Assembly (NCBI RefSeq): GCF_963678635.1 | Contig: NC_087070.1 | Location: 39,664,397 to 39,728,396 of the forward strand | Length of the DNA stretch: 64,000 bases | Reading direction: 5' to 3' | Source: Symsagittifera roscoffensis | Lineage: Eukaryota; Xenacoelomorpha; Acoela; Convolutidae | Part shown: positions 11,520 through 23,447 of the stretch, in pieces | Layout: the number at the start of each line of letters is the position of its first letter | Numbering within the stretch: position 1 is the stretch's first letter | Translations under genes and position numbers: made by a program | The notes under the pieces: model-generated | Databases searched by the model: none | What the model saw: only the letters and a program-made list of their open reading frames with translations | Told to the model about the DNA's origin: nothing

Positions 11520-12060
11520 GGCCGCATTTACATCAATCAGTTTGCCATTTAATTTTCCTTGGAGCCAAGAAACAAAGCCCAGATCATTTTTTCTGACAGC
11601 GAGAGATTTTTTGCAAGTTGATGGAGTCCTTTCCTCCAAGTATTTTTATTTCCTAACCATGACAAGTCTTTTGTCGACCTTATAATTTTTCTCCCAACGT
11701 TTTTTTTTTCAGTTTTTTTTTCGAGTTTTTTAAGAAGAATTTATGATAAGGCATGCCTGCGCAGTTGCAGAAGTGATAATAGGTTAAGCGAACATGCGAG
11801 CGACCTTCAGATCTGTTATTTTGCATGATTTTACAAATATGCCTTCTGAAGTTTCTATTGCAGTCAGTTATTCAGATTTAAAGACTTTGAGGAGATCAGT
11901 ATAACAATAATAGATTTTTTCAGAAAAGTAAATTTCCCAAAAATTAAATTAATTCCTTTTGTTCTGATCTCAAACATTTTGATCTTTTTTAAATCAAAAA
12001 TGGAAAACATCTTCAAGCCTCCTAAAGTGTAATCCTGTCTTGTGAGTATGCAAATTGAAA
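11520..12060. other. Non-coding AT-rich stretch
   Basis: Nothing recognised. Confidence 0.35.
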
Positions 12061-12064
12061 CCAG

Positions 12065-12433
12065 TTCAAAACAAGTATTTATTTTATCCTATTATATTCT
12101 TGATAAGCTATCTCTTAGAATTAACCAATCATGCTCCATAACTAACAGTTACAATAAATTGTAGGGCCAAAACTTTTTATGGTTTCAGTCAGAACAGAAT
12201 AAATTTAATTTAGCAAACAGTTGCTCTTCTCCAGAACCGTTCCTGATATCTAGCTTCGCAAATACCAATATACACTAGATAAAATGAGACTGAGACTAGG
12301 AGATATAAGAGTAAGATTAAGATTGGTATTAGAGTATGAAGTTGCACGAATCTATCCGGCCGAAAATAAGATAGCGTGACGAGCAGACGGTGTACCTAAT
12401 CTGAAATTACTCAATGAGTGAGCCACCCCGGAC
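12065..12433. repeat. Dispersed repeat L, copy 1 (conserved 91-bp block at 12343-12433)
   Basis: Aligns over about 370 bp with 41020-41377. The left part is diverged with indels. The last 91 bp ('tgcacgaa...accccggac') differ at only five positions. Read on the minus strand, the end begins with TGGCTCACTCATTGAGT, which has some A-box character. A SINE with a conserved core, or a solo LTR, are both possible. Confidence 0.7.
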
Positions 12434-12980
12434 ATTAACTCAACCTTGATTTTTATATTTATCTAGATATAAGGTTTTATTCCAGTCAAGGTTTTTTGAA
12501 AATGATGGTGAAAATAATTCCAAAGTGCGCTTCAAAAGGCGGAAAGATCAGAGGCTGTTGTGTTACTGTTCCTATTTTTTAAGAAGTTTTAGAAGAGTTT
12601 TTCATAGTGGAGTTTCTGGATTATATATGCGCCAGAACATTTAGTCATTTTTAAAAATTTCTGTTTAACCTTTCACTGGGTGTGATATCTGGGGGTTCCC
12701 ACCATGATTATTTAAAAAATTGTTTTGGTGTTGACAGAAATTACGGGAAAAGTGAGGGCCTTTGGTCTGTTCTTAATTATCTAGGGACTCCATATAGTGC
12801 AATGTACTTTCGAAGAAATTCAATTACAGGTCATTGTAGCTGAAGTTATCTTGACTGACAGAATATAAGAGGATTTATTTGTGCACACTGGGATATAGTA
12901 TCGACCGATGGCACTTTTCATAGGTCAACGGTTTCAATTATTTACCTGTTTTTTACTCTCTGTGTTTTTCTCGCTGCAGA

Positions 12981-13113
12981 CTCGAGTTTGTCGATATTTT
13001 TTGGGCCAAAATATATGTATTGCATGAATTTTCCTTGCGGATTGGCCCGTGGGTGAAGGCGTTGCAGCTTCGCCGGCCGCAAACAGATAGGATTTGTTCG
13101 TCTCCCGTCAAGG
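12981..13113 (+). CDS. Candidate internal exon, unidentified
   Basis: A strong 3' splice site (pyrimidine run from about 12950, then CTGCAG at 12980) is followed by an open frame reading LEFVDIFWAKIYVLHEFSLR, then IGPWVKALQLRRPQTDRICS. It ends at a possible donor, AAG|GTACAAG, at 13113/13114. The stretch is clearly more GC-rich than its surroundings. No family is recognised, and a minus-strand frame is also open here, so this is a candidate only. Confidence 0.25.
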
Positions 13114-13570
13114 TACAAGCGCCCTATGTGACATGTAGTTTCTCAAGATAAGGGCTGTAGTAATTGACAAGTTGGAGCATATCTTCTCTCCTTCTCTAAG
13201 CAATGGAATTAATGAGCTTCTTTAAAACGAGATCATGTTTTGTCAATAGTGCTTCATTTTCAATGAACAAAATCTCCGGTCAATAAAAAACTTACGTTTT
13301 TTTACGGATTAGTATTGAGGTTTCATCCAAATAAACTGATTAAACTGATAGTTTTAGTTTGTTGCTGTGTTGCAATTTTTTTAAAAGATTTTCTGAAGCG
13401 CTGATGCTTGAGTTTGTAACCACTTTGAAAGTTGATTTGCTTTAAATTCACGGAACGGTATCGATAGCAACGCTAGATATGGGATGTTTTTTTTGAGCTG
13501 GCGAACTGCTCCCCTTACTGATCCAACGTCTTTCACACTTTTTGGTTTTTTCAAATTTCGTATTGTGTCC

Positions 13571-13946
13571 CAGGGTTGGACGCTCCCCCCCTCAGGAATT
13601 CGACCCCATGCCAACCCAAAGGGTCTCCCTTTGTACTTTTTTGATATATCCATTTTTGGCTGGCTGACCCTAAAATCTTTCTAAAGGCGCCAATTTATTT
13701 GGAGTTTTTGGTTTTTTTTGGGCCTTTTTTGGCCTTTTTTTGGCCTTTTTTTGGCCTTTTTTCAAAAAACTTGCCTGCGGCGCAGAAAATTTTGTCAAAA
13801 TACGGTCTTTATATTGGTTTGGGAGAGCTCAGAATTTCAACTTGGTCTACCTAAAAAAAAGATCAAGAAAGTTTCAAGTTTTCTTTTGAAAATCCGCAAC
13901 CCCCCCCCCCCCCCCGCCTCGAGAAAATCCTAGATCCGCGCCCCTG
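13571..13946 (+). mobile_element. MITE family A, copy 1
   Basis: Starts 'cagggttgga' and ends 'cctagatccgcgcccctg', the family's inverted ends. Internally it has the family landmarks: 'aggcgccaattta', 'gcctgcggcgcagaaaatttt' in part, 'gggagagctcagaa' and a poly-C run. A GGCCTTTTTT microrepeat at 13725-13760 is specific to this copy. Confidence 0.75.
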
Positions 13947-13949
13947 TTA

Positions 13950-15790
13950 TTATGTATACCGAAAAAAACATCAACACGAGTTTCTTTCCTATTCGAAAGT
14001 CAGAGTAAAGTTAATTTAAGAAAAATTGTTTTAACTTGTGCGAAAATCCAACAAAAAAGACAACTTTTCATTGAATGAGCACCTACAAAATTGAATTGAG
14101 CAAGTGTAGATGGTAATTCAACCTGTTAACGCGCCGCTTAGAATTTTCCATTAATTACTATCTTTTATGGACCTAATTGATTAATCTATGGTTGACACTA
14201 TTTGATCAGAAAAATGTTAACATTGATAAAAACTGAAGTTTGTGCTTAGTAAAGACTGTCGCCTCCCTTTTTGCAGAAAAGTTAAACAGATCCTAAGGGC
14301 GGATTAATAAGACGAGGTAACTGACTTATACAGGAGAAGTTTTGCTGTTATGAAATCCATGCTACACCTTTAAATAATTTATGTTCTATGGCGCACCAAA
14401 AATGCCAAATTTTTGACAGTCAAGTCACGAATAGCTTAAATAAAATTAGAAAAACCCAAACAAGCAGAAAAAAATTCGGATAAACAAATACACTGCTGGC
14501 TGTTCACTTTCTCCCTTTTTGTTCCTAATAAATTTGAGCTTTAGTTTAGGGTTTGAATGAGTTGAACTCAAATGAAATAAAATGCCAACTCATGTTTTTT
14601 TTTTCAATATCTCAATCGTCTCAATCCAATCCAAAATCAGAATAGTCAATCACCGGAAAAAAAATTGGGGAGTTTTATCTAATAATGACATTTCTTTAAA
14701 GCATTTCAGTGAAGTTGAACAAAATGTTAACTTTTGAACGAAACGCAAACTTTTGAACAAAATGCAAAAGTTGAACCAACGGTCATTTCTTGACTTCTGA
14801 TCTTGCGAGCACCAATTCCAAACTTTTTAATTAAGTTTTTTTTGTCTCAATTATCTTTCAGCAAAGAAAGGATGATTTTTTTAAGTTTTCAGCATATTTA
14901 CACGTCAACAATTCGTAAATTGGTATCCGCAAAAAGAGCGTAAGCCAATTAGCTTCTTTTTGCCAAACAATATGACTTTTTAAATTGCATTAAAACAACT
15001 CGTAAAGTACTGACGAAATTTTTTTTACAGTTCCAAACAATCTCAAAAAAAAACTTTTTTCCGTCAACCTTAACGAAATTTCACAAAGCAACAAGTGAAA
15101 ATTCATATCAAAGCCTTCGCATTCAAAAAAAAATCAAAAATATCAAAATTTTATAAATAAGAAAAATTCAGTTTTGATCAAAAAATTAACTTCAACCGTC
15201 GGCTCGTTGATTCAATTTGAAAAAAGCAACCTTTTTTTAATTTTTTTTTCCTCGTTTTCTTTTATAGCAATAATTATTGTGCCAGGAATAGTCTTTGCTA
15301 CTGTATAAGCGACAGGATACTCTTGTTGGTTTAATTTGATTTCGAATAAAAGTCTTTCAATTCAAAATTAATCTAAGCCTTTTGATCAAAAATATGTTCT
15401 GACAATAGAATTTTTTTGTAACTCACTTGAATATTAACTAATTGCATAAAATTTTCTTATAAAAGGAGGTAAACTTTTTAGTAAAATATCACAAGTCACA
15501 AGATTAATAATAAATTTGTTTTTGGCAAAAGTATTCGTTCGAAAATCACCTGGAATTATAAAAGACCCAAAATTTGATACTGGTTTGCTGTTTTCTGTTC
15601 GTAGGTTGATATGATTATCTTACTAAATTGATGATTCTCACAAAACTCTTCAATACAGTTTGTCATATAGAAGATCTTATAAGAAAGGCCATTGTGCTTG
15701 ATTCAATTTTTTCAGACAAAATTTGACTTTCTGACTAGCCTCTTTAGAATGTAGTATTATAATATAATCTGGGAGCCCGCAGTAAAGTTC
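13950..15790. other. AT-rich non-coding stretch
   Basis: No supported gene. A small imperfect repeat of 'acttttgaacaaaatgcaa' occurs at 14720-14775. Confidence 0.35.
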
Positions 15791-15799
15791 CATAGATAG

Positions 15800-16480
15800 C
15801 AATCAATTGTAATGGGTTCTGATGGTCTCGCTCACCAATATTCTAAAAAAAAACGATTGTAATGGTTAAAAATTCAATTATGAACCAAAGAAACGTAGAA
15901 ATCAGTTTAAACCAATACAATCGATTTTAATGGATTATAATTAATTATACGTTTGTTTTTGTAGCAGAAGAACCTGTATTTGCAAAATAAATTTATATAG
16001 ATTCACAATTTCTTAAACTGGGGGCTGGGGGTTAAACTGTGGGAACTGGGAGGGGGTGGGTGAACTGGGAGGGGTGAAAATAATGGGGGTGTAAGCCGGC
16101 GTGGGGGGAGGGGTGTTAACTGGGGAAGGATAAAAACTAAGGGAAATGATAAAAATAAGGGGGAATAAGCGTGGGGAAAAATAAAGTTGGGGAAGGGCAA
16201 TAAACGTGAACGGAGATAATGAGTGATTAGGGGGGAACAAACGGGCGTTATAAATTTGAGTAGGATTAGAATTTGAGAAGGCAGTAAGTACGACAAAAAA
16301 TGTTGCAAATTACTACATTGCAAAAAAACTTGTAAAAATTTTATTCCATTAATCGATTTCAATTTTTTGAAAAAATGGGTTATAATGGATTATAATCGTT
16401 TGCGTGGTCCCAAAATGTAATTACAATCAATTATATTGGCGAGTTTTTTAATCTCGGTTATAATCGACTAACATCCATCG
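15800..16480. repeat. Possible TIR element with a G-rich interior
   Basis: 'atcaattgtaatgg ... tcgctcaccaatatt' at the left roughly mirrors 'tacaatcaattatattggcgag' at the right, and TGGATTATAAT motifs recur inside. The middle (16010-16250) is a G-rich, cytosine-poor strand with many GGGG runs. The proline-rich frames opposite are a by-product. Confidence 0.35.
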
Positions 16481-17138
16481 ATCCTCTTTGCGGGAGGTAT
16501 CGACTTCCTGAGCTGAATTGAACCAAATACATCCGCTTATTTTTGACAAAACTCTCAGTTTTAAAAATTGTCGGTTTGCTTTTTAAGCGTTATGGCAAAA
16601 GTATAAAAGAAATTTAATCTGGCTGAGAAATTTTTCCAAGTTGAATAGAAGCAAGCTGATTTGTTTTATACATTCGCTACTAGAATCAGTGCAACAAAAA
16701 ACGATATAATGATAATCTATGCAATACATAGAATGCAATTCAAAATTTTTCAAATTGTACTTAACACAGAACAAAAAAATATTCCAAATAAATCAATTAA
16801 TTTGATTCGTTTGAAGAAATTTTTTTAAATATCTTTATTGGGCTGTCGAATTTTTTGAAACTTTGCCTTGATATGAGCAGTACTTATAATTTTTGATGAA
16901 AAAAACTTTTACCTTTTAAGCAATGTCTAGGAAAAATTGAAATTTTTCTCATCTAATAACAAAACTGTTCACTTTGAAATCTTCATTTGGCACCCATGCT
17001 TCTTTGGCTAATTTGGCTATGTTCAGACACCTATGATTTTACAAAACTGATAAAAGGTGAAAAACATTTTGGGTTCAAGACAATAACATCCTTCAGATCA
17101 GAAAAAAATTTTCGGTCAAAACTGCCCTTTAAAGATCA

Positions 17139-18003
17139 ACGAGACTGCTCGCTCGTTTATTAGGGCAAAGCCCTAAATGTTCCGACAATGCCACGTAATC
17201 TCTATCGAATAGTTTTTGGGAAAAAAAATACTGAAAATCTATAAATTTTGGTCAGTATCAAAAATCAACTGTAAAAATTTGAGTCGTACGAACTGGTGGC
17301 ATAGGTTTTCTCATGCGCGAAGGACCGTTTGCGCGAAAAAAACTCGTGAGCGAAAGACCGAAAACGAAATTAGCCGAAAGTCATTTAAAAAAAAAAACTA
17401 ATTGCCATTCAATTAAAATGAATTAAATGAAGCACTGTTATGCTTCTTTCATAACGAAACCCTTGAAAATAAAATTTGTCCCAGTGTGGCTGCTGTCAGT
17501 GAAAATTTGAAAACTTAGCATATTTCTGCCGTTTTTATAATCGGCTAATATCAATATTCAGTCCCTGAAAGTGTTTACTGTCATTCCAAATTTTAGATAA
17601 CTGAAATCTGATTGGCTGATTTATATTTTCGTGCATTCGGTTCTTCGCGTATGAAGGATTCCACCGTACGAAATTAATACGATCGATTAGCTATAGCCTC
17701 AATTCAATTTGGAAAGATTTTGTTGTGCGGGATAATTCGCGTTACGCTTTCAACATTATGAAAAAAATGTTCGAATCGCGCATAAATTAGTCCAGAGTAT
17801 GGCCAAATTGGCAATTTTTGAACTTAACGAAAATTGATTGGAGGTAAAATATCTTTTCAGAATTGATTTTAAGGAGTCGATATCTTCAACGGGTTAAATT
17901 TTTTTTTTATAAAAACTGTTATTTCGATCGGCGAAAATTGATTGAAAAAAAAACCACACCGAGCATAAATAATCCGTTTTCTTCAAAAGCCGGAACAAAA
18001 TGA
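17139..18003 (-). mobile_element. MITE family B, diverged long copy
   Basis: Opens with the family's hairpin end (AGGGCAAAGCCCT at 17161-17173, then ATGTTCCGACA) and closes near 18000 with 'ccggaacaaaatga'. The interior matches the 34.3 and 42.5 kb copies more than the 27 kb ones, suggesting a subfamily. Confidence 0.55.
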
Positions 18004-18144
18004 TCTGATCTTTAATCTGACGGTTTCTATGAAAGTTATATAAACACTGTTTCATCGAAAACCGAAACCTGAAACCCTTTCTGAAAATGCGAAGTAGAGC
18101 AACTGAGAAATAGGCGGTAGTGTAATTTCATTGGCCGGCTGGGG

Positions 18145-18444
18145 ATGGGCAAAGAAAACAAAAAAAGGCTTTTTGCTCATACCCAAAGCCCAACAGGAAA
18201 CATTCATTTTGAGAATGCAGAACGCTACAATTTCCTTTTTGCTTCACTGTCAAAGCCACTGATACGAAATAGTTATACACACGGTATAGTTCCAATCATC
18301 AGCTCCTTCACTTCAAAAGTGGAAACAAATTTTTCCTGTCCGTACATCGAATTTATAAGTGACCAGGAATTAGCTATTCATTTTCTTAAGACATTATCAT
18401 CGGAAATTAGTTTGAATAGTAGCCGAAATTTAAATTTTATCTAA
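18145..18444 (+). other. Unrecognised 99-codon open frame
   Basis: A frame with mixed composition (MGKENKKRLFAHTQSPTG) in slightly less AT-rich DNA. No motif, splice context or homology is recognisable. A transposon fragment or chance are both possible. Confidence 0.15.
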
Positions 18445-18449
18445 TTAGA

Positions 18450-19780
18450 AGCATCACAATTTTACGACAGCGTTTTTTTCGCCAGGAAAATTTAGATTTG
18501 ACGCAGCTAAAATTTTCATTTTCAGCAGTCAAAGAGCAAAAAAAACTTGTGCTTATTATTTGGTTCATTATTTTTCATTATTTTTCACAGAACGGACAAA
18601 ACCAATCAGGTCAGTAATGCACCAGCCTAAAATTTTCAAACAAAGGTCTTTGTTTTTTTTGCAGCTGTCAACTGATTATTGCCTGCACAGTTTTTGTTTT
18701 ACATGCAGCGCAATTGTTTAATTTTGTTCGTATTATTTCACAACACATCTGCACAAAGATATCGAGATTTCGTACAGAAGAAAACTATTTTTGAACATCT
18801 TCGATTCTATCTATCTTCTTTTACCATTGCTTTGAAAAACAACAATAAGGGTTTCGACCTACACGAGTTCAATCAATTATTTCAAGAACAAATGTTGACT
18901 TAATAAATCGCATGTTTCAACGAAGCAATCGACAGATAATTTCATCAAATTATTCATGACTTCTCTGGAATTTATTTTAAAAAAAACAAGTTTAAGTTTA
19001 AACATGATTTTCTTATTTTATTGCAAAACACGAAAGATAAAAGCAGTTTTGTCAAAACTTTGGTTTGATTGAGCAGACAGTCGACAACTGAAATTTGAAA
19101 CCAGTACTTTTATCAGTATGTCAAAAGATTTCTATCTTTCAGATTTATGGTTTTTGCCACTTTATACAAGCTCAAAACTCTAACTCAGAAAACACCAGCA
19201 GGTCTTCTCAGTTCAACAATTTTTCAAAACAAATTTTTGCCAATGTTGATTGTAACAAAATTTTATCAAAACAGATTTTTGTCAAAGTTGATTGTAATTT
19301 ACTCCAGTTTTTCGTCAGCCAGAAATGCTGCGGTGATGGCAAAATAAATCGGTGTTTGACATCGGGCCTAATAATTATTCAAATTTGTTATCTGGTGTTT
19401 TTGCGCTGATATAAAAAAGCCAAACTCAACATTTTCCTCAAGAACAAATTCGTGACCTCAAAAAAATTCAATTATCATGTTACAAAATTTAAAGCCTGAA
19501 TTATAAACTTTATGGTTAGTTTTGTACGAAATGAAAAAAAAACTGAAAAAAATTGTTCCTGCTCAGTTGAAAGCCGAACCGCTGAAGTTTTTTCCCACTA
19601 TATATTCATCTACCACTTAACATCAAACAGTACATATTTTGGCTGTCGCATCAACAAAATTCAAGCATCAAAACATCAATTGAAAAACTATAATAAAAAT
19701 TTCAAAAATATATATAATTTTTTAAACTTCACTCTTAGATTATGTCAAGTACAAAGAGGTGCCCTCAGCGTCTAGAACAT
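18450..19780. other. AT-rich non-coding stretch
   Basis: Several short frames (for example 18679-18903, 19095-19409) overlap one another and show no domain. 19240-19290 contains an imperfect direct repeat ('tttttgtcaaagttgattgtaa'). Confidence 0.35.
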
Positions 19781-19784
19781 CCCT

Positions 19785-20285
19785 GAGTTTTTTGACTGCT
19801 TTTTCAGGTCTATGGAGACTTGTTCGCAAAGAAAAATGATGAAAAATATAAAAAGTTAAAATGAAAAATTGAGATTCATTTTAAATCATCCCTTGAACGC
19901 CATATCAAATACAAAGCGATAGTTTTGGCTCCTAGTAACGTATCAGTTTTGACAAATAAGCTACGTCAACCAAATTAGAGCGATTTCTGAAATTAGTTAG
20001 GTCTCCGCTCACGCGTTTAATAGCGCGAAATGTATAGCGCGTAAATTCTTCCAAATTGACCACTTTGACATTCTTTATAACCCCATAACTTCACAAAAAT
20101 ACGGAAAATGGCAACTTTCAAACCCTGATAACTTTTCATAAACTATGTCCTAAATAAAGTATTTGTACAAATTTGAGCCCACGTCAATATTATCAGATGG
20201 TATAGATTTCGTCCAAAAAACGCTATTTTTATTGCCTGGAGAAAAAACCACCGGAGCAGAAAATAACCAACCGAGCAAAAAAACT
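19785..20285 (-). mobile_element. MITE family B, degraded copy
   Basis: Contains family landmarks in minus orientation: 'tccgctcacgcgtttaatagcgcgaaa', 'ataaccccataactt' and 'ccaaccgagca'. The terminal hairpins are lost. Confidence 0.55.
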
Positions 20286-21190
20286 ACCCGATTAAAAACA
20301 GAGACTCTTCAAAAGTCAAAATAACAATTCTTTTCTGAAAAATTAATTTTTAGAATTTATTTTACTCGAGAATTGACAACAGTTGTAGTTGGTAATGTTT
20401 CTTTATAATTCACTTAAAATGCGCAACGTGAAAAAAGTCAATCGATTCATTTGCAATGCGTTTCAATGAACTCTCTGCGGTATAAAAGCAAGGAAGAAGA
20501 GCAATTTTTATTTTACTACGAACCTGTTTGACCTCTTTTTGCTCAAGATGTAGTCACAAAAACACCAAAGTTGATATTTGGTTTTAGAAATTTGCGCGAA
20601 GAACAGAAAACCACATCGATCCCAAACTTACCGTACTTTTTTTGAAAAATAAAATTTATTGTTCCGACTTTCGTAAGGAAAGTAACGGAATATTTGTGCT
20701 CGGGGTGGGTTTTTTTTTCTTCAGACAAATTTCGACTTTTAAACTAGCCATTTTTGACAGAATTTTTTTACATCATTGGAAAGCTATTGTTGTCCTTAGC
20801 TTAAATTTGAAAAGATATTTTACCTGTTATCATTTTTCGTAAAGTTATGGGGGTTTAAAGATTGCCATTTTGGCTATTTTGGCCAATTTGGGACAATTAA
20901 CGCGCGATATGTTTCGCGCAATTAGCGCGTAAGCGAGATTTAATCCGTCTTAGAAATCGTTCCAAATTGGTTCAAGGATGATTATATGCCATAATTGATT
21001 TGTTAATAGGAGCAAAATTTATCACTTTTTACTTAATATGGCGTGTGGGTGGATGTTTTCACAAAAAATCTCAAAATTTTAGAAAAAAAATTTTAATTCT
21101 ATTTTATTAGATTTAAACTTTCCATGTTGTTACTGCTCCATAGGCCTTAAAAGGCAGTCGGCACATTCAGGGTTTTGCCGTCATACGAGC

Positions 21191-21442
21191 TATAATCCAA
21201 TCTTGATTGTGGTTTTGAGTATCTGTTGTTGTTGTTGTGGCCTCGTCTCCTTCATCGGTATAGGGTTTCGTTTCGCTTTTGTTAATCCTTCATCTCTGGA
21301 GGAGATGAAAGTTTGTTATAATCCAATCTTGATTGTGGTTTTGAGTATCTGTTGTTGTTGTTGTGGCCTCGTCTCCTTCATCGGTATAGGGTTTCGTTTC
21401 GCTTTTGTTAATCCTTCATCTCTGGAGGAGATGAAAGTTTGT
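21191..21442. repeat. Perfect 126-bp tandem duplication in the LINE 3' UTR
   Basis: Units 21191-21316 and 21317-21442 are identical by eye. The 97-codon plus-strand frame across them repeats itself only because 126 is divisible by three. Confidence 0.85.
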
Positions 21443-21789
21443 TTCATTGTTTCTTCCGTCGCTTCCATTATCATTGGCCACCGACGGGATATTTAGTGCA
21501 TACCACATTTGTTGGTTAGTCGAACTTCGTTTTGACACTGGACGTCGTCTAGGGTCTCTCGTTTTGTTGTGCCGTTGTGAGGTCATTACCTCCGGTTTGC
21601 TAATTACTTCTGGAAGAAAGTTTAGCTCTACTGCTCCACCGTGCTATGTAAGCTGAAGTAATTCAGCTACCCGGAGGGTGTCAGTCCAGAAGTGGAGGCC
21701 ATCTAGATCTGTCAGCCTGCCTCGACACTTAAATAGGTGACTAACATCATGAGGGCCCTGACTACAGATTTCACAGACATTAAGTAGGT
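21191..21789 (-). mobile_element. 5'-truncated Jockey-like LINE insertion with target-site duplication
   Basis: Flanked by an 18-bp direct repeat, TTTTGCCGTCATACGAGC, at 21173-21190 and 21790-21807. The minus strand begins inside the ORF2 C-terminus: CEICSQGPHDVSHLFKC, then a FWTDTLRVAELLQLT end and a stop near 21650. This is the CxxC...HxxxC cysteine/histidine motif followed by 'LW.dP...a.fL' that ends Jockey-clade ORF2 proteins. The rest is 3' UTR containing a perfect 126-bp tandem duplication and ending 'ttggattata'. The duplicated target site and the truncation are hallmarks of target-primed reverse transcription. Confidence 0.8.
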
Positions 21790-22009
21790 TTTTGCCGTCA
21801 TACGAGCAGTCTTGTTATAATTGCGCTAGAATGTTGACCACCAAATTTAATTATCAGCTTTTCCCAAATTATCAACAGTTTTGTAATTAATCACAGCAAG
21901 CGTTCGAGAAACCAGCTGATTCCAAAAACGTGCCGTCTGTTTTTAAAACTTAAAAATTTGATCAAGTTATCAAACATTTCGCTCACTTCCAGGGACAAAT
22001 ATATGGCGG

Positions 22010-22640
22010 GGACTCCCATTCAAGCATTTAAACCCTTCTGACCATTTTGGGCGACTGACTTTCCCCTAAAATTTTTCTAAAGGCGTCGTTGGTGGCGATA
22101 TATAGCAATTTTGATGGGGAGCGCGAGCCGAGAAAAAACAATTTTGCTCAAAGTTTTTTTTTTCAATATATGGCCAAATCGTCGACAAAATCAATGGGGT
22201 CGAACTGAAAAAAGTTTAGAAAAATGTTTTAAGAACAGAAAAATAAATAATTGAGTAGCGTGCCGATGAGAAAAGGGCGGGAAGTAACGCCCCCTTCAAG
22301 TCTCCAGTTCTAGTTCCCAAGTGTTCCGGACAATCATGTTTGTCTGATCGGCAATAATTGTTCTCTAAAAGTCTTTTGATGGCAAAATGTAATAAATTTG
22401 AGGGGAGCTCGCCGGATAAACCTTGCAAAAATAACCTGAAAACATCTTCTTCGGCAAATTCTCTTTTGTCAAATTTGTCAAATGATCAAATAATTTTCGC
22501 CAAATCACGTCCTTACAAAATCAATTTGGTGCTTGACCTACAAAAAAATTGAAAAAAAAATCATAATTTTTTTTTGAAAAACCGCAAAATAACACCCCCT
22601 CCTCCTCGAAATCTTCCTGCGCCTTCCCTGATCTAAAGAC
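22010..22640 (+). mobile_element. MITE family A, degraded copy with an internal insertion
   Basis: Family A landmarks at 22010-22200 ('taaaggcgtcgttggtggcg', 'ggggagcgcgagcc') and again at 22560-22630 ('ccccctcctcctcgaaatc...ccttccctgatc') flank about 350 bp of unrelated DNA. That DNA includes a 48-bp phrase (22330-22377) whose close copy lies at 22892-22929 just outside the next A element. Confidence 0.5.
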
Positions 22641-22968
22641 TCCCTTCATTAATTTATGATGATTTTTGAGAGACAAAAACTGCAAACCAGAAACTATCAG
22701 ATCACGTGATATATAAAGCTAGTGTCAAGATAAATACGTTGAAATCAAATCAAGCCAAAGTCGAGGGGGAATTCCTTGAGCTGTTTTTACCGCTTTTTAT
22801 CGAGACGTCATATGATACATGATGATTTCATAGATGATTGTGTTTTTAATGAGAAATTTTTAATACCTGATTGTTTTTAAGGTTTATATATACAATCATG
22901 TTTGTCTGACCGACAATAATTGTTCTCTAATATGGCGTGAACAATTAAATGCGTGAACGCAGGGGTGG

Positions 22969-23376
22969 ATTTGGGGGGGGGGGGGGGGGTTGCGGACGCC
23001 CCTCCTCTCAGGGATTCGACCCTTGCCGACGACCCATCCTTTGTACTATTTTGAGATATCCATTTTTGAACGCGGACCCTAAAATTTTTTGAAAACGCCT
23101 TGAGCGCCAATATATGCTAATTTTGAGGGGGGAGCGCGGGCCAAAAAAAAAATTTGGTCAACATTTTCTAAAAATGCCTAAAAAAGCCCTCTTTGCCCTG
23201 TTTTTTCAAAATTTTGTCTGCGGCGCTCTAAATTTAGCCAAAGGAGGGATTGTTTAGTGCTCTGGGAGAGCTCAGAAATTCATTTGGTCAACCTAAAAAG
23301 AAAGTTGACAAAATTTTTGCTATTTTTTCAAAATCCGCCCCCTTCTCGCGAGAAAATCCTAGATACAATCCGCCCC

Positions 23377-23379
<3 letters not shown>
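22969..23379 (+). mobile_element. MITE family A, full copy (left arm of a large inverted repeat)
   Basis: Begins GCAGGGGTGGATTTGGGGG and ends ATCCGCCCCTGC, with near-complete inverted ends. Contains a G run, 'gggattcgaccc', 'gggagcgcgggcc', 'ctgcggcgctctaaattt' and 'gggagagctcagaa'. No coding capacity. Confidence 0.85.
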
Positions 23380-23426
<47 letters not shown>

Positions 23427-23447
23427 TATATTTATATATATATATAT
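23380..23447. repeat. (TA)n microsatellite
   Basis: Uninterrupted TA repeats, with single CA and TTTA variants near the middle, sit exactly between two inverted family A elements. They may be an expanded TA target site. Confidence 0.9.

Larger units (their letters stand above)
20658..21817 (+). mobile_element. MITE family B, copy split by a LINE insertion
   Basis: Begins TTGTTCCGACTTTCGT with a hairpin (TTCCGACTTTC / GAAAGTAACGGAA) and contains 'tatgggggtttaaagattgcc'. It reaches 'ggcagtcggcacattcagggttttgccgtcatacgagc'. It is interrupted at 21190 and resumes at 21790 after a 599-bp insertion, finishing 'agcagtcttgtt'. Confidence 0.8.

Noticed and set aside
16003-16362. Proline-rich minus-strand proteins
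   Set aside because: Product of reading a G-rich low-complexity strand; two frames are open at once, with no splice or start context.
21203-21496. 97-codon plus-strand frame with a repeated cysteine-rich segment
   Set aside because: It is the antisense of a LINE 3' UTR whose 126-bp duplication happens to keep frame.
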